Positions 21,232 through 30,058 of a stretch of 64,000 nucleotides of DNA are shown piece by piece. Source of the DNA: Silicimonas sp963779765 (GTDB lineage: Bacteria; Pseudomonadota; Alphaproteobacteria; Rhodobacterales; Rhodobacteraceae); contig CAVZZP010000002.1 in assembly GCA_963779765.1 (NCBI GenBank), positions 1,178,001 through 1,242,000 of the forward strand. The letters are read 5' to 3'. Below the pieces are notes generated by a model that was not told where the DNA came from, did not search any database, and saw only the letters and a list, made by a program, of their open reading frames with translations. Every line of letters begins with the position of its first letter. Position 1 is the stretch's first letter. The translations under genes were made by a program, and so were the position numbers.

Positions 21232-22019
21232 CCGGACATGGTCCGCGTCTTCTCGACGGCGGCGTCGAGACCTTTCGCCAGCACCTCGTTGAGGCCCGCC
21301 TGGTCGAGCGCAAGAAGCCCGGCGGCGGTCGTGCCGGCGTAGTCGATCATCTCGCGAACATGATCGCCCGGCCGCGCCGCACCCTCTGCCATCATGCGCC
21401 CGGAGGCCAGGAAGAGCTGGCGCACCGCAAGGTCCGCCGTCGCGGGATCGACGCCCCGATCCTGGGCATAGCGCGCCATGCTGGCGGCGAAGGCGGCGAC
21501 GAAGCCGGGGACGGGCCCGGTCATAGCGGTGAAGAGTTCGATCTGGTCTTCGGATGGAACCTCTGCGGTGACCCCGCAGGCTTCGAAAAGGCGTTTGACC
21601 TCGGCGCGATCGGCGTCGGTCACGGAAGCTCCCGCGACCCAGGGCGAGAACGCGAGGCGCAGGGCGGCCGCCGGGCTGCTCATGGCGCGAACCACGCGGG
21701 ACGAGCCGGTGAGGACCTGGAGCCGGGCGAGGGAGACGCCCGCCATGACCGATACGACCAGCCTGTCCGTCGCATCGATGCGAAGCTCGTTCACCGCAGC
21801 GGGCGGGACGCAGAGAAGGATGACGTCCGAGGCGCTCACGAGTGTTGCGGCATCGCGGGCGACCCTGACACCGGGCCAGGTCGCGGCGAGAGGCCAGTGC
21901 CCTCTTCGGTTCGTGACGGTGAGCGTGCGTTCCGTGACCGCGCCTCCGCGCAGAAGGCCTTCGGCCAGGGCCTGTCCCAGCATGCCCGTCCCGATCAATC
22001 CAATCCTGACGTGATCCAT
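21228..22019 (-). CDS. Pyrroline-5-carboxylate reductase-like NAD(P)-binding protein
   Basis: From the ATG at 22019 the protein has 263 residues. It begins with a Rossmann motif (RIGLIGTGMLGQALAEGLL). The ProC signature elements follow: DVILLCVPPAAVNEL, VSVMAGVSLARL, VVRAMSSPAAAL, and the dimerisation helix region with TAMTGPVPGFVAAFAASMARYA, then PGDHVREMIDYAGTTAAGLLAL. Canonical ProC reduces 1-pyrroline-5-carboxylate to proline. The loop SSPAAALRLAFS differs from the usual MPNTP motif, so this may be a paralogue with another imine substrate. A longer in-frame start at 22124 exists but would overlap the divergent oxidase start. It is separated by 103 bp from the divergent FAD oxidase. Confidence 0.85.
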   Translation of the reverse strand: MDHVRIGLIGTGMLGQALAEGLLRGGAVTERTLTVTNRRGHWPLAATWPGVRVARDAATLVSASDVILLCVPPAAVNELRIDATDRLVVSVMAGVSLARLQVLTGSSRVVRAMSSPAAALRLAFSPWVAGASVTDADRAEVKRLFEACGVTAEVPSEDQIELFTAMTGPVPGFVAAFAASMARYAQDRGVDPATADLAVRQLFLASGRMMAEGAARPGDHVREMIDYAGTTAAGLLALDQAGLNEVLAKGLDAAVEKTRTMSG

Positions 22020-22122
22020 GCCGTCTCTCCCCTGATTGCACGCCGATCGTCGGTCAAGTGACCTGCCCATGACAACCCGTCGCCGATTGACAGTGACGGG
22101 GTCGGACCCTACCCGTTCGGTC

Positions 22123-23532
22123 ATGCTGAAAGACGTCGATCAGGCCCTCGCCGACGCGCTCGCCCATCGCGGCGTGACCGTGAAACCCGCCGCACCGAAC
22201 TACCTGGAAGAGCCGCGCGACGTCTATCGCGGGCGGCCGGGATTCGTGGCGCTGCCCTCTGACACCCTTCAGGTGTCCGAGGTGGTGAAGGCCTGCGCCG
22301 CGGCCGGTGTGGCCATCCAGCCCTACGGCGGCGGGACGGGTCTTGTGGGCGGGCAGATCTCGTCCGAGGGGCCGGTGCCGCTGATCGTCTCGCTGGAGCG
22401 GATGAACCGGGTGCGTGCGATCTATCCCGAGGAGGATACCATCGTCCTCGACGCTGGCGTAACCGTGTCCGAGGCGCAGGCTGCGGCCGAAGGTGCGGGG
22501 CGGCTGTTCCCGGTCAGCTACGGCAGCCAGGACAGCGCGCGGATCGGCGGCGGGCTGGCGGTGAACTCGGGCGGTCTGAACGTGCTTCGCTATGGCATGG
22601 TGCGCGACGTCTGCCTCGGGATCGAGGCGGTGCTGCCGGACGGGTCGATCCTGAACGGGCTCAAGCGGCTGCGGAAGGACAATACCGGATATGACCTGCG
22701 CCACCTGCTGATCGGGTCCGAGGGCACGCTCGGCATCATCACCGGGGCGGCGATGAGGCTGTTTCCGCGCCCCGCACATATAGCGACCGCCTTCCTTGTC
22801 GTGCGCGACCCAAGCGCGGCCATCGAGCTTCTGACGCTCTTCCGGCAGCGGGCGGGCGAGGCGGTGTCGGCTTTCGAGCTGATCTCGCGCACGAACTTCG
22901 ACATGATGGCCGAGACGCATCCCGAGGCGCGGCAGCCGTTCGAGACATTCCCGGAATGGGCGATCCTGACGGAACTGGGCACCGGCCCCGGCGCGGACCC
23001 CGAGGAGATGATGACCGCCCTCTTCGAGGATGCCTTCGAAGCCGGCCTCGTCAGCGACGGCGCGGTGGCGCAGAGCGGGCAGCAGCGCGCCGACTTCTGG
23101 CATTTCCGCGAGACCATCCCCGAGGCGAACCGCCGGATCGGCGCCATCGCCTCGCACGACATCTCGCTGCCGCTGTCCGAACTCGCCGGGTTCATCGCCG
23201 AGGCACCGGCGGCGATCGCCGCGATCGCACCGGGCCGCATCGCCTGCTTCGGACATCTGGGCGACGGCAACCTGCACTACAACCTCTTCCCGCAGAGGGG
23301 CGACACCCGCGATGCCTGGATGGCGCGGTCGCACGACGTGTCGGATCTTGTCCACGAGATGGTCGTCGCGCGGGGCGGCAGCTTCAGCGCCGAGCATGGC
23401 GTGGGCCGCAAGAAGGTGGGCGAACTGCAACGCTGGGGCGATCCCGCCAAGCTGGCCGCGATGCGGGCGATCAAGACGGCGCTCGACCCGAAGGGCATCA
23501 TGAACCCCGGCGCGGTGCTGCCCCTCCTCTGA
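22123..23532 (+). CDS. FAD-binding oxidase of the GlcD/D-lactate/D-2-hydroxyglutarate dehydrogenase type
   Basis: From the ATG at 22123 the protein has 469 residues. It carries the FAD_binding_4 (PCMH) domain: QPYGGGTGLVGGQ, then DSARIGGGLAVNSGGLNVLRYGMVRD and LLIGSEGTLGIIT. The FAD_oxidase_C domain follows with CFGHLGDGNLHYN, SAEHGVGRKK and the terminal LDPKGIMNPGAVLP. These are metal/FAD-site signatures of 2-hydroxyacid dehydrogenases; the exact substrate (D-lactate, glycolate or D-2-hydroxyglutarate) cannot be read. Earlier in-frame ATGs at 22036 and 22069 add residues without family similarity. No glcE/glcF follows, so it is a stand-alone enzyme. Confidence 0.9.
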   Translation: MLKDVDQALADALAHRGVTVKPAAPNYLEEPRDVYRGRPGFVALPSDTLQVSEVVKACAAAGVAIQPYGGGTGLVGGQISSEGPVPLIVSLERMNRVRAIYPEEDTIVLDAGVTVSEAQAAAEGAGRLFPVSYGSQDSARIGGGLAVNSGGLNVLRYGMVRDVCLGIEAVLPDGSILNGLKRLRKDNTGYDLRHLLIGSEGTLGIITGAAMRLFPRPAHIATAFLVVRDPSAAIELLTLFRQRAGEAVSAFELISRTNFDMMAETHPEARQPFETFPEWAILTELGTGPGADPEEMMTALFEDAFEAGLVSDGAVAQSGQQRADFWHFRETIPEANRRIGAIASHDISLPLSELAGFIAEAPAAIAAIAPGRIACFGHLGDGNLHYNLFPQRGDTRDAWMARSHDVSDLVHEMVVARGGSFSAEHGVGRKKVGELQRWGDPAKLAAMRAIKTALDPKGIMNPGAVLPLL

Positions 23533-23656
23533 CCGTGGCTTCCCTGCCGCGTCCGCGGATCGGCGTGACCAAGACGCTTGCGACAGCGCCGGACGCCTGC
23601 CAAGGTTTCCCGACCTACAGCCGCCATGAGAGCGGCGTCCATGAGAGGCAGGACCA

Positions 23657-24349
23657 ATGAGCGAGCAGCACGCTTTCGCCGACGAATTGCGCACGCGAAT
23701 CCTTCAGCAACCCGACGTGATCCTCGAGGATCCGGATGTGATGCGAGCGCTCATCACGGCGAACGACCGGTCGCTTGGCGGCAATGTCGTCGACCTGCGC
23801 GGCGTGGCGATGGATCGCCTCGAGGCGCGCCTTCAACGGCTTGAGGACACGCATCGCTCGGTCATCGCGGCGGCCTACGAGAACCTGGCCGGAATGAACC
23901 AGGTGCACCGCGCCATCGTGTCGTTTCTCGAGCCCCTGACCTTCGAGGGCTTCCTGACCTGCATCGGCACGGACGTGGCCGACATCCTGCACGTCAACCT
24001 CGTCCGCCTCGTCCTCGAAAGCCAGGAGATGCCCGACGCGAACCTCGGCAGCGACGTGCTGACCGTGGTGCAGCCCGGCTTCGTCGGCGACTACATGGGA
24101 CAAGGGCGCCCGATCCGGCGCGTCACGCTGCGCCAGACCGACGGCAACGCGGGCCTCGTCTTCGGGCGGGGCGCCGGCTGGATCCAATCCGAGGCCTGCA
24201 TCTATCTCGACTTCGGCGCGGGCCGGCTGCCGGGAATGCTGGCCTTCGCGTCGGACGACCCGCTGCACTTCGCGCCGACGCAGGGCACCGACCTTCTGGA
24301 CTTCATGGGATCGGTCTTCGAACGCGCCATGCGGCGCTGGCTGGGGTGA
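23657..24349 (+). CDS. DUF484 family protein
   Basis: The protein has 230 residues of the DUF484 family, a GAF-like fold of unknown function. The typical beginning (LRTRILQQPDVILEDPDVMRALI) is followed by a coiled-coil helix (LEARLQRLEDTHRSVIAAAYEN), then the GAF-like part with GAGWIQSEACIYLDFGAGRLPGMLAFAS and DLLDFMGSVFERAMRRWL at the end. The gene overlaps the next (xerC) by 4 bp, with GTG as the start of xerC inside its stop. DUF484-xerC pairing is conserved in many proteobacteria and suggests translational coupling and perhaps a role in dimer resolution or cell division. Confidence 0.92.
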   Translation: MSEQHAFADELRTRILQQPDVILEDPDVMRALITANDRSLGGNVVDLRGVAMDRLEARLQRLEDTHRSVIAAAYENLAGMNQVHRAIVSFLEPLTFEGFLTCIGTDVADILHVNLVRLVLESQEMPDANLGSDVLTVVQPGFVGDYMGQGRPIRRVTLRQTDGNAGLVFGRGAGWIQSEACIYLDFGAGRLPGMLAFASDDPLHFAPTQGTDLLDFMGSVFERAMRRWLG

Positions 24350-25269
24350 TCCAGCCGGGCCTTCGCGACGTGCTCGAGCGGTGGCTGGCCGAACTGACCG
24401 CCGTGGGCGGGCGGTCGCCGCGCACGGTCGAGGCCTACAACTCGGACGTCGCGGCGTTTCTCGCCTTCCTCCAGACCCACGACGGCGACGGCGCGGGCAC
24501 GGCGCGCATCGGACGGCTGACGCTTCAGGACATGCGATCGTGGATGGCGCACGAGCGTGCGCGGGGCCTTTCGGCGCGGTCGCTGGCGCGAGCCCTGTCG
24601 GCCGTGAAGAACTTCATCGCCTGGATGGCCGAGCGTGACGGCTTCGACCCGTCCGCCGTCCTGATGACGCGCACGCCGCGATTCAGGAACAAGCTGCCGC
24701 GTCCGCTGGCCGAAGACGCCGCGCGCGCGATGATCGACACGGTCGAACTTCAGACCAGCGCGGGATGGACAGGCCTGCGCGACCAGGCGGTGCTGACGCT
24801 TCTCTACGGCTGCGGGCTGCGGATCTCGGAGGCGCTTGGCCTGCTGGGTCGGGACATGCCCCTGGGAGAGTCGCTGCGTATCGTCGGCAAGGGCGGGAAA
24901 GAGCGGATCGTGCCGGTCCTGCCCGTCGCGCGGCGCGCGGTCGCGGCCTATGCCGAGGCCTGCCCCTTCGACCTGACGCCGGACGCCCCCGCCTTCCGCG
25001 CCGTGCGCGGCGGTGGTCTGGGCCCGCGCCACATCCAGAAGGTCATGGAGCAGGCACGGGCGCAACTCGGGCTACCGGCGACGGCGACACCCCACGCCAT
25101 GCGCCACAGCTTCGCCACGCACCTGATGAACGCGGGGGGCGATCTGCGCGCGATCCAGGAGCTTCTGGGCCATGCCTCTCTGTCGACCACGCAGGCCTAT
25201 ACCGCCGTCGATACAGCGCGGCTGATGGAGGTCTACGAGGCGGCGCATCCGCGTGCGGCGGCGGAGTGA
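24346..25269 (+). CDS. xerC: Tyrosine recombinase XerC
   Basis: The protein has 307 residues and starts with GTG at 24346, overlapping DUF484 (GGTGAT). The N-terminal SAM-like core-binding domain (RWLAELTAVGGRSPRTVEAY) is followed by the catalytic domain with all key residues: Arg159 (GCGLRISEALG), Lys185 (GKGGKER), His250-x-x-Arg253 (HAMRHSFATHL), His276 (LGHASLSTTQ) and Tyr285 (AYTAVD). XerC and XerD resolve chromosome dimers at dif. No mobile-element features surround it, so it is the housekeeping enzyme and not an integrase. Confidence 0.95.
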   Translation: MIQPGLRDVLERWLAELTAVGGRSPRTVEAYNSDVAAFLAFLQTHDGDGAGTARIGRLTLQDMRSWMAHERARGLSARSLARALSAVKNFIAWMAERDGFDPSAVLMTRTPRFRNKLPRPLAEDAARAMIDTVELQTSAGWTGLRDQAVLTLLYGCGLRISEALGLLGRDMPLGESLRIVGKGGKERIVPVLPVARRAVAAYAEACPFDLTPDAPAFRAVRGGGLGPRHIQKVMEQARAQLGLPATATPHAMRHSFATHLMNAGGDLRAIQELLGHASLSTTQAYTAVDTARLMEVYEAAHPRAAAE

Positions 25270-25330
25270 GGACCTTTTTGCCGTCCAGAACCGTTTTGCA
25301 CCCGACAGCCGGATCAGGCATGAGGGACCG

Positions 25331-26026
25331 ATGACACGGAAGACGCAGGCCTACCTTGTCCACCTTTTGACCGCGACAGGTGCGGTCTTCGCCATGTTGG
25401 CGCTGCTCGAGGCCGCCAAGGGCGACTGGGCCGCCATGTTCTTCTGGCTGGTTGTGGCCTTCGCGGTGGATGGCATCGACGGGCCTCTCGCCCGCAAGAC
25501 CGACGTGGAGCGGAACGCGCCACGCCTCGATGGCGCACTTCTGGACCTCATCATCGACTATCTGACCTATGTCTTCATTCCGGCCTTCGCGCTGTTCCAG
25601 TCGGGGCTGATGCCGGGCTGGACGGGCTGGGCCGCGATCATCGTCATCACCTTCGGCTCGGCGATCTACTTCGCGGACACGCGGATGAAGACGTCCGACT
25701 ATTCCTTCTCGGGCTTTCCCGCGTGCTGGAACATGGTCGTGCTCGTGCTCTTCGCCATCAAGCCCAGCTTCTGGGTGATCCTGCTTCTGGTCTGCATCCT
25801 CGCGGTCGCGATGCTGTTGCCGATCAAGTTCATCCACCCGGTGCGCACCGCGCGCTGGCGCTGGATTTCGTTGCCCGTGGCGCTGCTCTGGACGGTCTTC
25901 GCGGGTTGGGCCGCGGCGGTCGGTTTCGACCCGCAAAGCTTCGCGCACTGGGGCCTCGTCATAACCTCGCTCTGGCTCATGGGAGCGGGCGCGGCGCAAC
26001 AGGTGATCTTCCGCGAACGCCTCTGA
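25331..26026 (+). CDS. pcs: Phosphatidylcholine synthase (CDP-diglyceride:choline O-phosphatidyltransferase)
   Basis: From the ATG at 25331 the protein has 231 residues, with about eight hydrophobic segments. It carries the CDP-alcohol phosphatidyltransferase motif (DGIDGPLAR at ~47-55, then LDGALLDLIIDYL at ~66-78), with the spacing of Pcs enzymes. Pcs makes phosphatidylcholine directly from CDP-diacylglycerol and free choline in the inner membrane. The pathway is typical of alphaproteobacteria living with or near eukaryotes. It lies 61 bp after xerC on the same strand. Other members of the superfamily (Pss, PgsA) are shorter or have different spacing, so the Pcs call is good. Confidence 0.92.
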   Translation: MTRKTQAYLVHLLTATGAVFAMLALLEAAKGDWAAMFFWLVVAFAVDGIDGPLARKTDVERNAPRLDGALLDLIIDYLTYVFIPAFALFQSGLMPGWTGWAAIIVITFGSAIYFADTRMKTSDYSFSGFPACWNMVVLVLFAIKPSFWVILLLVCILAVAMLLPIKFIHPVRTARWRWISLPVALLWTVFAGWAAAVGFDPQSFAHWGLVITSLWLMGAGAAQQVIFRERL

Positions 26027-26153
26027 CCTGACGACGCGGAACCTTCACACAGACGTCGCGTTCTTCGGTCATCGTTCAACGGCGGGCGACAGTCTTTCTC
26101 CCACGCTTTGCGGAACGAACGAATCGATGCAGGATCGCCATCGGGGGGAGTGC

Positions 26154-26513
26154 ATGATGTCGGAATATCTGCCGAAAGAAGTGCGCGAAGGGCTGGAAAT
26201 GGCCCGCAAGCAGACGCTTCGCAAGAAGAGCCGGATGAGGGTCAAGGCGGGCGACCGGACCTTCGTCATTCTCAGACACTGGAACGATGGCTTCGCGCTC
26301 GACGCCGACGACGCGCCGCATCTGCGCGGTCTGGTCGACGTCTACGACGGCGCGCGGCATCTGTCGCAGTGCCTGATCGTGGCGTCCGAGGCGGACGGTG
26401 GCGAGATGGTCTTCGAATACAAGCGCGCGACGCCTGCCAGTGAACAGGCGCCGCTCGACTATGAGAAGACTGCGGGTCCGGTCGCGCTCATCGCCAGCCG
26501 CGTCGGGCTTTAG
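26154..26513 (+). CDS. Conserved hypothetical protein
   Basis: The protein has 119 residues (118 if the second ATG at 26157 is used), preceded by a GGGGGAG ribosome binding site. It is rich in Arg and Lys near the start (ARKQTLRKKSRMRVKAG), then has short strands (FVILRHWNDGFALDADDAP, GLVDVYDG, QCLIVASE, MVFEYKRAT). There is no signal peptide or membrane segment. The pattern is a compact beta-rich cytoplasmic protein; I do not recognise the family with certainty. Its end overlaps the convergent glutathione transferase-like gene by 4 bp. Confidence 0.75.
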   Translation: MMSEYLPKEVREGLEMARKQTLRKKSRMRVKAGDRTFVILRHWNDGFALDADDAPHLRGLVDVYDGARHLSQCLIVASEADGGEMVFEYKRATPASEQAPLDYEKTAGPVALIASRVGL

Positions 26514-27499
26514 GCCGCTTTCAGACGGTCGCGCCCATGCGGCGCGGCCCAGTCCAGCACCGGGTTGATCGGAATGATCCGGTTCGGGTTTATGGTCTCG
26601 TGGCTGTAGTGGTAGTGCCGCACGATGTGGTCGAAATTGACCGTCTCGGCCACGCCCGGCCACTGGTACAGTTCACGCGCATAGCCCCACAGGTTCGGAT
26701 AGTCGCGCAGGTAGTTCCGGTTGCACTTGAAGTGCGTGTGATAAACCGGGTCGAAGCGGAAGAGCGTCGTCGCCAGCCGCCAGTCGGCCTCGGTGATGCG
26801 GTCCCCGACCAGATAGCGGTTCTTCCCGAGGATCCCCTCCAGCCAGTCGAGGCTGTCGAACAGAGCGCCGACGGCTTCGTCGTAGGCTTCCTGCGTCGTG
26901 GCGAAACCGGCCTTGTAGACGCCGTTGTTGACCGTGTCGTAGACCCGCGCGTTGACTTCCTCGATGTCGTCGCGAAGGGGCTTCGGCCAGTAGTCGTCCG
27001 TGTTGCCCGTCAGCCCGTCGAAGGCCGAGTTGAACATGCGGATGATCTCGGCGCTTTCGTTCGACACGATGGTGTCGCGGGTCTTGTCCCACAGGACCGG
27101 CACCGTCACGCGGCCCGACACGTCGGGCTCGGCGCGGATATAGACGTCGCGCAGGTAGGGAAGGTCGAACAGCCCGTCGCCGGTCGCACCTTCGAAATCG
27201 GTGTCGAAGGTCCAGCCGTCGGACAGCATCTCGGGATGCACGACCGAGACCGAGACCAGATCCTCGAGCCCCTTCAGCTTGCGGAAGATGAGCGCGCGGT
27301 GTGCCCAGGGACAGGCGTAGGAGACGTAGAGGTGATAGCGCCCCGCCTCGGCCTTGAAGCCGCCCTCGCCCGTGGGTCCGGCACTTCCGTCCGGAGTGAC
27401 CCAGTTGCGGAAGGCTGTGGTGGAGCGCTCGAAGCGACCGCCCGACTTCGATGTATCGTACCAGATGTCCTTCCATACGCCGTCGACCAGCTTGCCCAT
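26510..27499 (-). CDS. Glutathione S-transferase, glutathionyl-hydroquinone reductase (YqjG/PcpF) type
   Basis: The protein has 329 residues from the ATG at 27499. The thioredoxin-like N-terminus contains YVSYACPWAHRALI with Cys63 as the catalytic cysteine, the hallmark of Xi-class glutathione transferases. It continues with VVHPEMLSDGWTFD, VPVLWDKTRDTIVSNESAEIIRMFN and a helical C-terminal domain (LVGDRITEADWRLATTLFRFD). These enzymes reduce glutathionyl-hydroquinones back to hydroquinone using glutathione. An in-frame start at 27613 would add 38 non-conserved residues. A peroxiredoxin and an MhqO-MhqD-type gene lie within about 8 kb, a loosely related quinone/redox neighbourhood, though not an operon. 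Confidence 0.93.
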   Translation of the reverse strand: MGKLVDGVWKDIWYDTSKSGGRFERSTTAFRNWVTPDGSAGPTGEGGFKAEAGRYHLYVSYACPWAHRALIFRKLKGLEDLVSVSVVHPEMLSDGWTFDTDFEGATGDGLFDLPYLRDVYIRAEPDVSGRVTVPVLWDKTRDTIVSNESAEIIRMFNSAFDGLTGNTDDYWPKPLRDDIEEVNARVYDTVNNGVYKAGFATTQEAYDEAVGALFDSLDWLEGILGKNRYLVGDRITEADWRLATTLFRFDPVYHTHFKCNRNYLRDYPNLWGYARELYQWPGVAETVNFDHIVRHYHYSHETINPNRIIPINPVLDWAAPHGRDRLKAA

Positions 27500-27595
27500 G
27501 ATCCGTCTCCTTTCGCATTCCTTCGTCCTAGATAGGACGCCTGTGCGCCAGATAAGGTCCCGAACGGGGTCTGTGCGGGTCCGCACAACGGCAAG

Positions 27596-27621
27596 AGGGC
27601 CCGGCGTCGCCACCGGGCCCT
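27596..27621 (-). terminator. Hairpin downstream of phoX
   Basis: A 9-bp perfect stem (AGGGCCCGG / CCGGGCCCT) with an 8-nt loop lies 26 bp beyond the phoX stop codon. A second small palindrome (GTGCGG-GT-CCGCAC) is adjacent at about 27573-27587. There is no T run, so termination is an inference from position and stem strength. Confidence 0.5.
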
Positions 27622-27646
27622 GAACTCGTCACGACAGATCGAGGTT

Positions 27647-29530
27647 TCAGCCGACGAGGCCGCCATCCTCTCGCCAGACGGCGACGATGGACGACCGGGG
27701 AAGCATCCCCTCGCCGTCCGGGAAGGGAGCGGCGGGGTGCTGGATGCCGACGAACATGGTGGAGCGGTCGGCGGACCAGGTCAGGCCCGTGACCTCGGAG
27801 CCTTTCGGGCCGGTGAGGAAGCGCCTGATCTCGCCGGTGGCGGGGTCGCCCGCCAGCATCTGGTTGTTGCCCTGCCCCTCGAAGACACCTTCGTTCGAGT
27901 CCTCGCCATCGGTCTGGATCCAGAGCAGGCCGGAGGTGTCGAACATCATCCCGTCGGGCGAGTTGAACATGTTGCCCTCGGTGATGTTGGCGCTGCCCTT
28001 GTGCGCGCCTTCGCCCGCCTTCGGGTTGCCCGCCATCACGTAGAGATCCCAGCGGAAGCTGTCGGCGCCGTGATCCTCGTTCGTCGGATACCAGCGCACG
28101 ATCTGGCCGAACTCGTTGGCCTCGCGCGGGTTGGGCGCGTTCAGCTCCATCGCGACGGTGCCGTCATCGCCTGCGACGCCGCGGCGCGAGTTGTTGGTGA
28201 GCGCGCAGTAGGCCTCGCAGGAGACCGGGTTCACCGCGACCCACTCGGGACGGTCCATCGTCGTCGCGCCCGCGGCGGTGGCCGCCATGCGCGTGTGGAT
28301 CAGGATTTCGGCGGTCTCCATGCCCGTCGTCTCGGGCGTCAGCTCGACCCATTCGCCGGTGCCGTCCCAGTCGAAGACGGCGACGTAGAGCCGGCCATCG
28401 TCCAGAAGACCTTCCGTGTCGACGCCGGGCGCGTAGACGCCGTTCGAGACGTACTTGTAGAGGTGCTCGCCCCTTTCGTCGTCGCCCATGTAGACCACGA
28501 CGTGGCCCTCGCGGGTCAGCGCGCAGGCGGCGTTCTCGTGCTTGATGCGGCCGAGGGCGGTGCGCTTGGCGGGGACCGAGGCCGGATCGGCGGGGTCGAT
28601 CTCGACGATCCAGCCGTGGCGGTTCGGCTCGTTCGGCTCCTGCGAGATGTCGAAGCGCGCGTCGTGCGCCTCGTAGGCATAGCGGCCCTCGGCCCCGACG
28701 CCGTAGCGCTTGAAGGCGGGCGTGATCTCGACCGTGGCGTCGGTCGAGCCGAAGTAGCCGTTGAAGTTCTCTTCGCAGGTCAGATAGGTGCCCCAGGGCG
28801 TCTTGCCCGCGCCGCAGTTGTTCAACGTGCCTAGGACGGTCGTGCCGCTCGCGTCGGTCGAGGTCTTGAGCAGGTCGTGGCCCGCCGCCGGTCCGGTCAG
28901 GCGCATCTCGGTCAGATGCGTGATGCGCCGGTTGAACGGCGAGTCGGCAACGACCGACCATGTGCCGCCGTCCCGCGCGACTTCGAACACCGCGACGCCC
29001 TGAAGGTTCTGGAGCGTCTTCACGTCATCTGCGCTCGTCACCTCGCCCGCGCTGGCGGGCAGGTTGATCTCGGGGTTGGCATATTCGTGGTTCACCGCGA
29101 TGACCTGGCGGCCGTCGATCTCGAACAGCTCCATCCCGTCGGTGTTCTCGCCGAAGATCCGCGCGGCCGCATCGGGTGCGAAGGCTGCGTCCTGCGTCAT
29201 TTCGGGCGCATCCGAAAACAGCGGATCGCCATAGCGCACCAGCGTCGACCAGGCATAGCCCTGCGGGACGTGGATGGTGGCGTCGGTCTGGGCCGCGATG
29301 CCCTCGAAGGCGAAGCGGCTGGCGGCGGCCTGCGCCGAGGTCGACGACAGAAGCGTGCCCGCCCCCATCGCGGCCGCGCCGGAGCCCCAGGCCAGCACGC
29401 CGCCCAGAAAGCCGCGACGGCTGAGGGCGATGTCGACCACGCGGTCGAATCCGGTCTCGGCCGGGCGCGGGTACTTCAGTTCGTCCCACTCGTCCCAGCT
29501 CAGGTGGCGCGTGTCGGTGGTGTCTTTCAT
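27647..29530 (-). CDS. PhoX-family phosphatase (DUF839), Tat-exported
   Basis: The protein has 627 residues. After ~36 residues there is a twin-arginine motif (ALSRRGFLGGVLAWG), a hydrophobic stretch and AQAA, so it is exported folded by the Tat system. The rest is the PhoX/DUF839 fold: AVNHEYANPE, NNCGAGKTPWGTYLTCEENFNGYFG, GWIVEIDPADP, RPEWVAVNP and a late DGMMFDTSGLLWIQTDGE. Characterised PhoX enzymes are calcium/iron-dependent alkaline phosphatases that release phosphate from organic esters. I looked for a Pho box upstream and found only a weak repeat that does not have the right spacing. The ATG at 29530 has an AGAGGGA ribosome binding site. Confidence 0.92.
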   Translation of the reverse strand: MKDTTDTRHLSWDEWDELKYPRPAETGFDRVVDIALSRRGFLGGVLAWGSGAAAMGAGTLLSSTSAQAAASRFAFEGIAAQTDATIHVPQGYAWSTLVRYGDPLFSDAPEMTQDAAFAPDAAARIFGENTDGMELFEIDGRQVIAVNHEYANPEINLPASAGEVTSADDVKTLQNLQGVAVFEVARDGGTWSVVADSPFNRRITHLTEMRLTGPAAGHDLLKTSTDASGTTVLGTLNNCGAGKTPWGTYLTCEENFNGYFGSTDATVEITPAFKRYGVGAEGRYAYEAHDARFDISQEPNEPNRHGWIVEIDPADPASVPAKRTALGRIKHENAACALTREGHVVVYMGDDERGEHLYKYVSNGVYAPGVDTEGLLDDGRLYVAVFDWDGTGEWVELTPETTGMETAEILIHTRMAATAAGATTMDRPEWVAVNPVSCEAYCALTNNSRRGVAGDDGTVAMELNAPNPREANEFGQIVRWYPTNEDHGADSFRWDLYVMAGNPKAGEGAHKGSANITEGNMFNSPDGMMFDTSGLLWIQTDGEDSNEGVFEGQGNNQMLAGDPATGEIRRFLTGPKGSEVTGLTWSADRSTMFVGIQHPAAPFPDGEGMLPRSSIVAVWREDGGLVG

Positions 29531-30058
29531 GGCAGTCTTCCCTCTGACGATTTTGACGCCGGAGTAGAGCCGCAGGATGACAGGTTCACGTCGCCGCCGT
29601 TACGGTTTCGTGACGGGCGCGGCTACACCACGAAAAGCGGACTGTATGTCGCTCCCTGCCCTCCCACAGGCGGAGTTTCGCGCCCGGCCGGTCGTCCCGA
29701 GACATGTCCGCGCTGTGCCTCCTTGCCAGGTCGAAGACGCTCGGCCAATGATGGGCGCTGCGAGCAGCGGCATCCCGGCGCGAGTCGCATCGTCGCCAAA
29801 AGAACCGGGACCCTCCGAGGTGTGTCGTCACGAACGTTCGGGTCACCGTTCTTCTGTCCGCGCCCGTCCGGCACGCCCGCTGGACCGCTGATCCGAAACC
29901 ATTTTCCCGCACATCTTCCCGCCCCCTGCCAGACCCGAGACACGCCGCGGATCCACGGCGACGCTCCGTCTCGATCCCGCGGCGCGGGTTCGCAGGTCAC
30001 ACGCCACCATCGCCTGAACCCCATTCGTCCAACCGCGTCCCAGGAGGCGCACCAACAC
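29531..30058. other. 528-bp gap between divergent phoX and tctA, no gene seen
   Basis: The longest gene-free stretch of the window. Open frames here have no ribosome binding site, atypical composition (Arg/Pro-rich) and no family signs. It must hold the promoters of phoX (leftward) and tctA (rightward). GGAGG at about 30042-30046 precedes the tctA start. tctC and tctB, which normally sit upstream of tctA, are absent, and I see no recognisable remnant of them. Confidence 0.6.

Noticed and set aside
24346..25269. Tyrosine recombinase as sign of an integrated element
   Set aside because: The conserved DUF484-xerC pairing and the absence of flanking att-like repeats or phage genes identify the housekeeping XerC. 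The nearest tRNA is 12 kb away and has no duplicated 3' end.
29540..29566. Possible Pho box before phoX (CGTCA-AAAT-CGTCA)
   Set aside because: The repeat period is 9 bp, not 11, and it lies too close to the start codon and overlaps the leader.
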